Source of the DNA: Notospermus geniculatus
Taxonomy: Eukaryota; Nemertea; Pilidiophora; Heteronemertea; Lineidae
DNA: 64,000 nt
Assembly (NCBI GenBank): GCA_002633025.1
Contig: NMRB01000133.1
Location: 190,032-254,031, forward strand
Reading direction: 5' to 3'
Below, piece after piece: positions 59,125-64,000 of this stretch. Every line of letters begins with the position of its first letter. Within the stretch, counting starts at the first letter, position 1. A model generated the notes under the pieces. That model was not told the origin of the DNA. It saw nothing but the letters and a program-made list of their open reading frames with translations, and searched no databases. The position numbers and the translations under genes were made by a program.

Positions 59125-59372
59125 TTCCTTCCTTGGCGATAAACATCCCACGTTCATTAAGGGAGACCTCTATTCACAATGTTGTTAAACTACCGCTTAT
59201 CAACCTCGCCCCATGTACATGTAGAATAACTCTCGTTCCTAGGGTATCCACATTGTATTGTAATCATACATTCTCCAACACTGGGGCGAAAGGCAAAACT
59301 ATGGTATTGGAGAATGATGCAATCACCACTGGTGGCGCCAGCTGTCGACAAGAGTGGCAATATCGTGGCCTT
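59125..59372 (-). mobile_element. Family Z MITE
   Basis: Partner of 47872-48125. An acatgt expansion at 59214-59222 distinguishes the copies. Confidence 0.8.
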
Positions 59373-59689
59373 TACAGCCCATCCAGAAATTCATGAAATG
59401 TCTAAGAGATGTCTGATAGCTCACAGAATACACAGATTTAGAGAGCTCTGGCAAAGTGCCATCAATGAAGCATAAGTAACTGTAACGCTGAAGGGGATTT
59501 ATGCGAGGCATAAAAAATTCATCCAATTACCATAAATGATTTGATGGTATACACTACTGTGAGTTCAATATCAGTGCTCCTTTTTCATCCCTGGAGGATT
59601 GAGTACAACAACATGCCAAGATTTCTTTATATTGGTGAGAATAATTCATTAGTGAGCAACGAAAAGTGATGTTGAAAAAAGACGCCATA

Positions 59690-60028
59690 TGTGACCCGCT
59701 CCAGCAAAAGCAGGCGCTTGTCACAGGTGATCATCATTGGTCATCAGTTTACTCAACTATCATCACTGCTGTCCAGTTACTATTTTCAAGTCTGCAGAGA
59801 TGTACATTTCAGCTATTGTGTTTTAAAGACCAAATTAATTTCCTCGGTTGCGACATTTGCCTATAGACCATGTGCACGCGACGTCATCATTGACGTCATA
59901 ATTCGCACGTCAGCCATTTTGGATGGCATCTGACGCTACGAATGCGTTGGACGTGCCGTCCAAAATGGCGGCATCTCGACGTCGCGGTGACGTCATAATC
60001 GTTGCTGCACGTCCTCTATATTTGCTAG
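59690..60028. mobile_element. Family V MITE with a CRE-rich insertion
   Basis: Left end gtgacccgctccagcaaaag. The right part after cgacatttgccta is split by 59862-60026 (tagaccatgtgcacgcgacg ... tgctgcacgtcctcta), flanked by TA. Copy 1 reads gcctacattgctag without it. The insert holds at least four gacgtca words. Confidence 0.75.
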
Positions 60029-61129
60029 ATTGCGTCACATTCGAGAGGTGGCCAAAGATCATAGGTTATGTGGTAGTCTTACAGGGTGTACTACTACTAG
60101 TGACCATTCAAAAGTGGCAATTACTCAGTAAATTACAGTCGTAGGTGCATTTCTTTTGTATTATAAAGAACTTAAATTTATTTTAAGTAAATTTACAATG
60201 ATAACTTTTTCAAGCAGTGATCTATCAGATTGTTTTAGTAACATTACGACAATGTGTCCTATCACAGTGCACTACCGCAAACCCTAAAATAATTGGCAGG
60301 ATTGAACCAAACTACATGTACATGTACAATGGACTCTCCTTTAGCGGACACTTGTGGAAGGCAGACATCTCTATTTAAGGACTTGAAAGTTCAGACCCAT
60401 ATTGACCAATTGACTCACATTTCCATCCAATTCCAACCTTCTTCATGAGGATGCAAGTCCTTCATCGAAGGGTTTCACTGTACATTTGGTACATCGGCAA
60501 TTTCAGACTTTCTTCAGTGCAACAATCCTCGACTCCAACACATCGATCTGCCAAACAAGCATACTTGATGAGATTTATAACATCCTCCAGCAGATTACAG
60601 TCAAAAGGTGATTTGTGTTGGCCGCAGGCAGTTACCATGGCGATCCAATCAAGATGTTAATGGGACATACTGCCATAAAAGGTCTGAGTGTTTGGCCTGC
60701 TCCGTCCAAGCGACGGCATTTATAGCACATACCATCTTCTGTGTTATTGATCAACGGGTGTGTAACAAGTGACTGGGAAGCAGACTGGTTCCATGCCGTA
60801 CAGAGTCAGCTGCTGGTGTTGGTTGCCTTGGGTAGAGGCACACATTAGGCAAATTAGCACTTCACTAATCACTTTCACTGGTATAAGAATTCCCCTGAAA
60901 TGAGTTACAACGAATACCACAGAAATCTGTCAAGTGACCCCCCCCCCTAAGCTGCCCTCCATGCAAAACCAGTTCGATTTAATAGGCTTTGTTGAGAGCA
61001 TTTTGTTTTCACAAGTAGGCCTACCCATAGATTTAAAAGAAATAATTTCAGAAGGAAGTGCAAGTGCCAACTCAGGACATTATAAGTACATGTACTCAAT
61101 GAAACAATATTGGGCGATATTAACAATAT
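60029..61129. other. Spacer of copy 2
   Basis: No gene. Matches the corresponding parts of 48650-49800 and 51170-51290. Confidence 0.5.
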
Positions 61130-61288
61130 GTAGGAGGAAACCTACGATGTCGAGGAGAGATTGCCCTCTCTACCACATAAAGCCACTTGCACGACCGGGG
61201 ATCGAACCCGCGACCTCAGTGGTGGCAGGCACCGATGTTTCCACTGCTCCACCCCGACACCCATAGGATGTAGGTATGCCGACCCATA

Positions 61289-61436
61289 GGGCCGTATGCA
61301 TCAAACGAAGATTATCTTGAACTCAGGTTGAGTCACAACTTTTCCATTGTCACATCAAGCGCTGGTAAACCTGAACAATTGAAAAGCTGTGGCTCAACCT
61401 GAGTTCAAGATAATCTTCGTTTGGTGCATACGGCCC
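61289..61436. mobile_element. 148-base foldback element flanked by ATA, copy 2 only
   Basis: Arms gggccgtatgcatcaaacga and tcgtttggtgcatacggccc continue inward through gattatcttgaactcaggtt. ATA flanks both ends (61286-61288, 61437-61439). Copy 1 has the empty site cccatatttgg at 51465-51475. Confidence 0.92.
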
Positions 61437-62073
61437 ATAATGTTTGGTGAACACTTGTTTACTCATTGTGAAATAGAGTTTAGAGGAAGATGTGAGGGGG
61501 TGCGCAATGGTTTTCGCCCCCCCCCCCAGATAAGCTACTTTACAGGTATCGATCAATAAAACCGAGCATACCGGGACAACCTTTAGCTTGCCAACACATG
61601 ATATTCCACAGCTTACCACCAACCGTTACCATGGTGACACAATTAAGATGCTGATGAAACCTGTTGTACCGTAGACGATTTGGTCACAGGGGACTACTGT
61701 TCTTCAGACTACCAATCTTTTGGTTAGATCTTCTAAGAATTGGCACACTTCCCTGGAGATTACAATCTCATTAATTGGTCCTTCCATCCCCAGGCGCACG
61801 GGAGTTAGGTCAAGGTGACTTTGACAACAGCACAGCTCTTGGGCGTCCTGATTGGTTGAATCGAAAACCGTACTTACACTACGGAATTTTTACCGTGCTC
61901 GGCTCGAACCGTGTTCGGTACAATTTTGCCAAATCTAAACCGGTTGAGCCAGCTTGTCCCGGTACCAAATGGCAGTGAGTGTAGGCCTAGGGGCCTGTCC
62001 CGCTTGTTTCAAAGTGCGTTTGGTCCAGGTCGATCACGGCATGCCTCAACCGGGCTAGTGTAAAAGGGGCTAA

Positions 62074-62285
62074 AGCATTGGCCCTGGTGTGTATGGAAGA
62101 GGTCATCTCAAGCTACTCATGTTCTTCATTTGGATGGGGTCTTTTACTTACCCCTGCAAAATCACAACCATGACTTGCTGTCCCATGCGAGGGACTGAAG
62201 AATCCCATATGGCTCGGGCTGGATTCGAACCTGGACCTGCTGCTTGCTAAGCAGACATGATAACCACTAGGCTATCCAGGCTCGC
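62074..62285 (-). mobile_element. SINE family 1 with tRNA-Val-like head
   Basis: Partner of 52085-52312. The minus-strand head gatagcctagtggttatcat is followed by ggtccaggttcgaatcc. Confidence 0.8.
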
Positions 62286-62605
62286 CCTGGAAGGTGATCA
62301 GATCTCCACCAAAATTTCTGGAATACCACATTGAGTATAGCCAGACAGCAGAGAATGATGGAAACAGCAATACCCAGTATGCTAATACATGTACTGCAAA
62401 GTTGAGTCGCATAGATCCCCGCAACAACTGATACACCAGATACAGCAGAGAACATGAATCCTACCTGCCAGATTCGTCAGTTCAGCATCCGCATTATACA
62501 TTCAAAGGGAATTTTTATTGCTGTCATGGTTACGGCAAAGTGTCTGATTCCGGGAGAAAAGACGAAACGGGGAAAAAATGGCGCATAATAATGAGAGTGG
62601 ATGAA

Positions 62606-62956
62606 AGGATTGACCGAATGGCAGGCAGAGTAAGTGGGCTTTGTGTTTTGACAGCTGATGCAAAATTGTCAATTTTTAGTTGTTTTTTTCTGGTTGTCAG
62701 ACGAAGTGTGATTCATTGAATACGTATTAACCCATTGAATCTACACAAGTGTCAGTCTTTGATGCATTGTATTCATCGTTATCGCCACACTTGGTACATA
62801 AAACATGCAGAATCGCAGTTCTTACAGGAAAGTTTTTCAGAGGATCAACGAAACGGAAGACGCTGTCCGTGTTCGTGTTTCACATTTCATCTTCGGGTTA
62901 AAAAAACGTTAACGTTTGTGTTTGATATCAACAACGGTAGAGGTGGTATCATCTGA
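62606..62956. other. No gene recognised
   Basis: Unique sequence after the large block; no supported feature. Confidence 0.4.
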
Positions 62957-63187
62957 CTTTACACTTTAACCCCAGTCTATCCTGAAACCTTTCAGTAGAA
63001 CTCAAATGAACTGCTCATTCAGTGCTACAATCTGAGCATTTCCGACTGGTACCCATTTACAACCTGGATGGAAAGTGCAGTGAGGCAAAGAGACTTGCCC
63101 AAAGTGTCACGCCACAAAGGGATTTGAACAAGGGACCCTCTGACCACTAGTTTGAGACCCGAACCACTACACCACCATGCCGGCTCA
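62957..63187 (-). mobile_element. SINE family 2, single tRNA-like head
   Basis: The minus-strand head gccggcatggtggtgtagtg (A-box) leads to cccttgttcaaatccc (B-box) and a body sharing gcaagtctctttgcc and gaatgagca words with the 42 kb copy. This copy has only one head. Confidence 0.75.
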
Positions 63188-63660
63188 TGATGGGTTGTCA
63201 AAAAAAAATTTTTTAGCCAAAAGGTTTAGGTTGTAGCCAAATCAAGAGGTGAAATAGCCAATGGTGATTTGGCGAGTGGGTAGTGGCATCCCTGGTTGCG
63301 GTCTGCACCTCCGGACTACGGTAGATGGCAGCACTGATGGTAAGCCAGAATATGAAGACGTGGCCTATTCTTATTCTATTCTTAGTCACATGCAATAAAC
63401 AGATCAATTACTCATTCAATTAACAATAGTGGTGTACTTCCTACTGTTATGAGACTAGGCAATGCTTATATCATGAATATCACTCAATCAAAATCATCAG
63501 TTTCTAGTCATTATGAATGGTCCAGCTGTTACATGATCTGCTTTGATCAAAGTACAAAGTGCAATTGTACCAAACCATGACCCAGGTTATGAGATCCCAG
63601 AAAGTTATTAATACTATACATTGTATTAGGCCTAATTATGACTCTGTGACAATGTGTCAT
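63188..63660. other. No gene recognised
   Basis: Starts with an A/T run; otherwise no feature that can be supported. Confidence 0.4.
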
Positions 63661-63780
63661 TCGTATTTGTACCAGTAATAGATTTTTCCATCAGGGTCGA
63701 AGCCATAGCATTGACTAGGCCTGGTCCACTCTAATGACACTTTCGAAGAGGATGGGCCTTCTCAACCAGTTGGTTAGCTT
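63661..63780 (-). mobile_element. SINE family 1, tail-side fragment
   Basis: Contains gatttttccatcagggtcgaa and gccatagcatt, then diverges. Confidence 0.6.
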
Positions 63781-64000
63781 GGCTGGGCTTGGATGGCGGA
63801 TCCAGGGTTCTGGTAAAGGGGGGGCACAGAAGGTCACAGGCGGATCGAGTGATGAAGCCGAGCACCAAAGTCACGAAGCCATGGCGGGGGTTCTCCCCAG
63901 AAAATTTTGAAATCTGGAAGGCCATTGGTACGATTTCCCAGCATCTGAGGGACAAATTACAAGGTAATTCTGTGGCACTTTGAAAAAGGCACTTTTTCTA

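Larger units (their letters stand above)
53168..62605. repeat. Large duplicated block, copy 2
   Basis: Counterpart of 41605-52619. It has its own insertions at 54529-54998, 55206-56470, 59860-60028 and 61289-61436. It lacks those at 44149-45084, 46320-46980 (at the N at 58239), 49027-49252 and about 49805-51170. No gene. Confidence 0.85.

Overview
The window looks like draft genomic DNA from a highly heterozygous marine invertebrate. Split genes with GT-AG introns, animal-type protein sequence, several tRNA-derived SINE families, dozens of short inverted-repeat transposons and scattered acatgt runs all fit a lancelet, other invertebrate deuterostome or mollusc. I cannot name the species from the sequence alone. 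There is no bacterial operon, CRISPR array or functional rRNA/tRNA gene.

Only two protein-coding genes are supported, both on the minus strand in the first 22 kb. At 501-2743 are the last five coding exons of a RABGAP1-type Rab GTPase-activating protein, encoding its C-terminal coiled coil. Its TBC catalytic domain and N-terminus are not in the window. At 3511-21704 is a complete nine-exon gene for an extended short-chain dehydrogenase/reductase of the dihydroflavonol-reductase/cinnamoyl-CoA-reductase-like group. It has a TGxxGxxA nucleotide motif, Ser-Tyr-Lys catalytic residues and a Lys/Glu-rich C-terminal tail that now ends in codons supplied by a transposon fragment. I see no functional link between the two genes.

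From 21.7 kb to 64 kb I see no convincing gene. The region is repeats, and much of it is present twice. A block at about 23.5-30.7 kb appears as haplotype A left part / haplotype B / haplotype A right part, joined at single-N positions. A block of about 10 kb appears at 41.6-52.6 kb and again at 53.2-62.6 kb. A 1.3 kb block at 38.3-39.5 kb is repeated at 39.7-41.0 kb, and a 0.4 kb block at 20.5-21.3 kb is doubled. The two large pairs look more like two divergent alleles laid end to end by the assembler than real duplications, although real duplication is not excluded.

Because the copies differ by whole insertions, they give filled and empty sites for several transposon families. These show target duplications of TTAA, TA, AAT and ATA, and one roughly 0.94 kb family with no target duplication. 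This natural record of recent transposition, plus the transposon-altered reductase C-terminus, is the most interesting content. I found no convincing undescribed multi-gene system.
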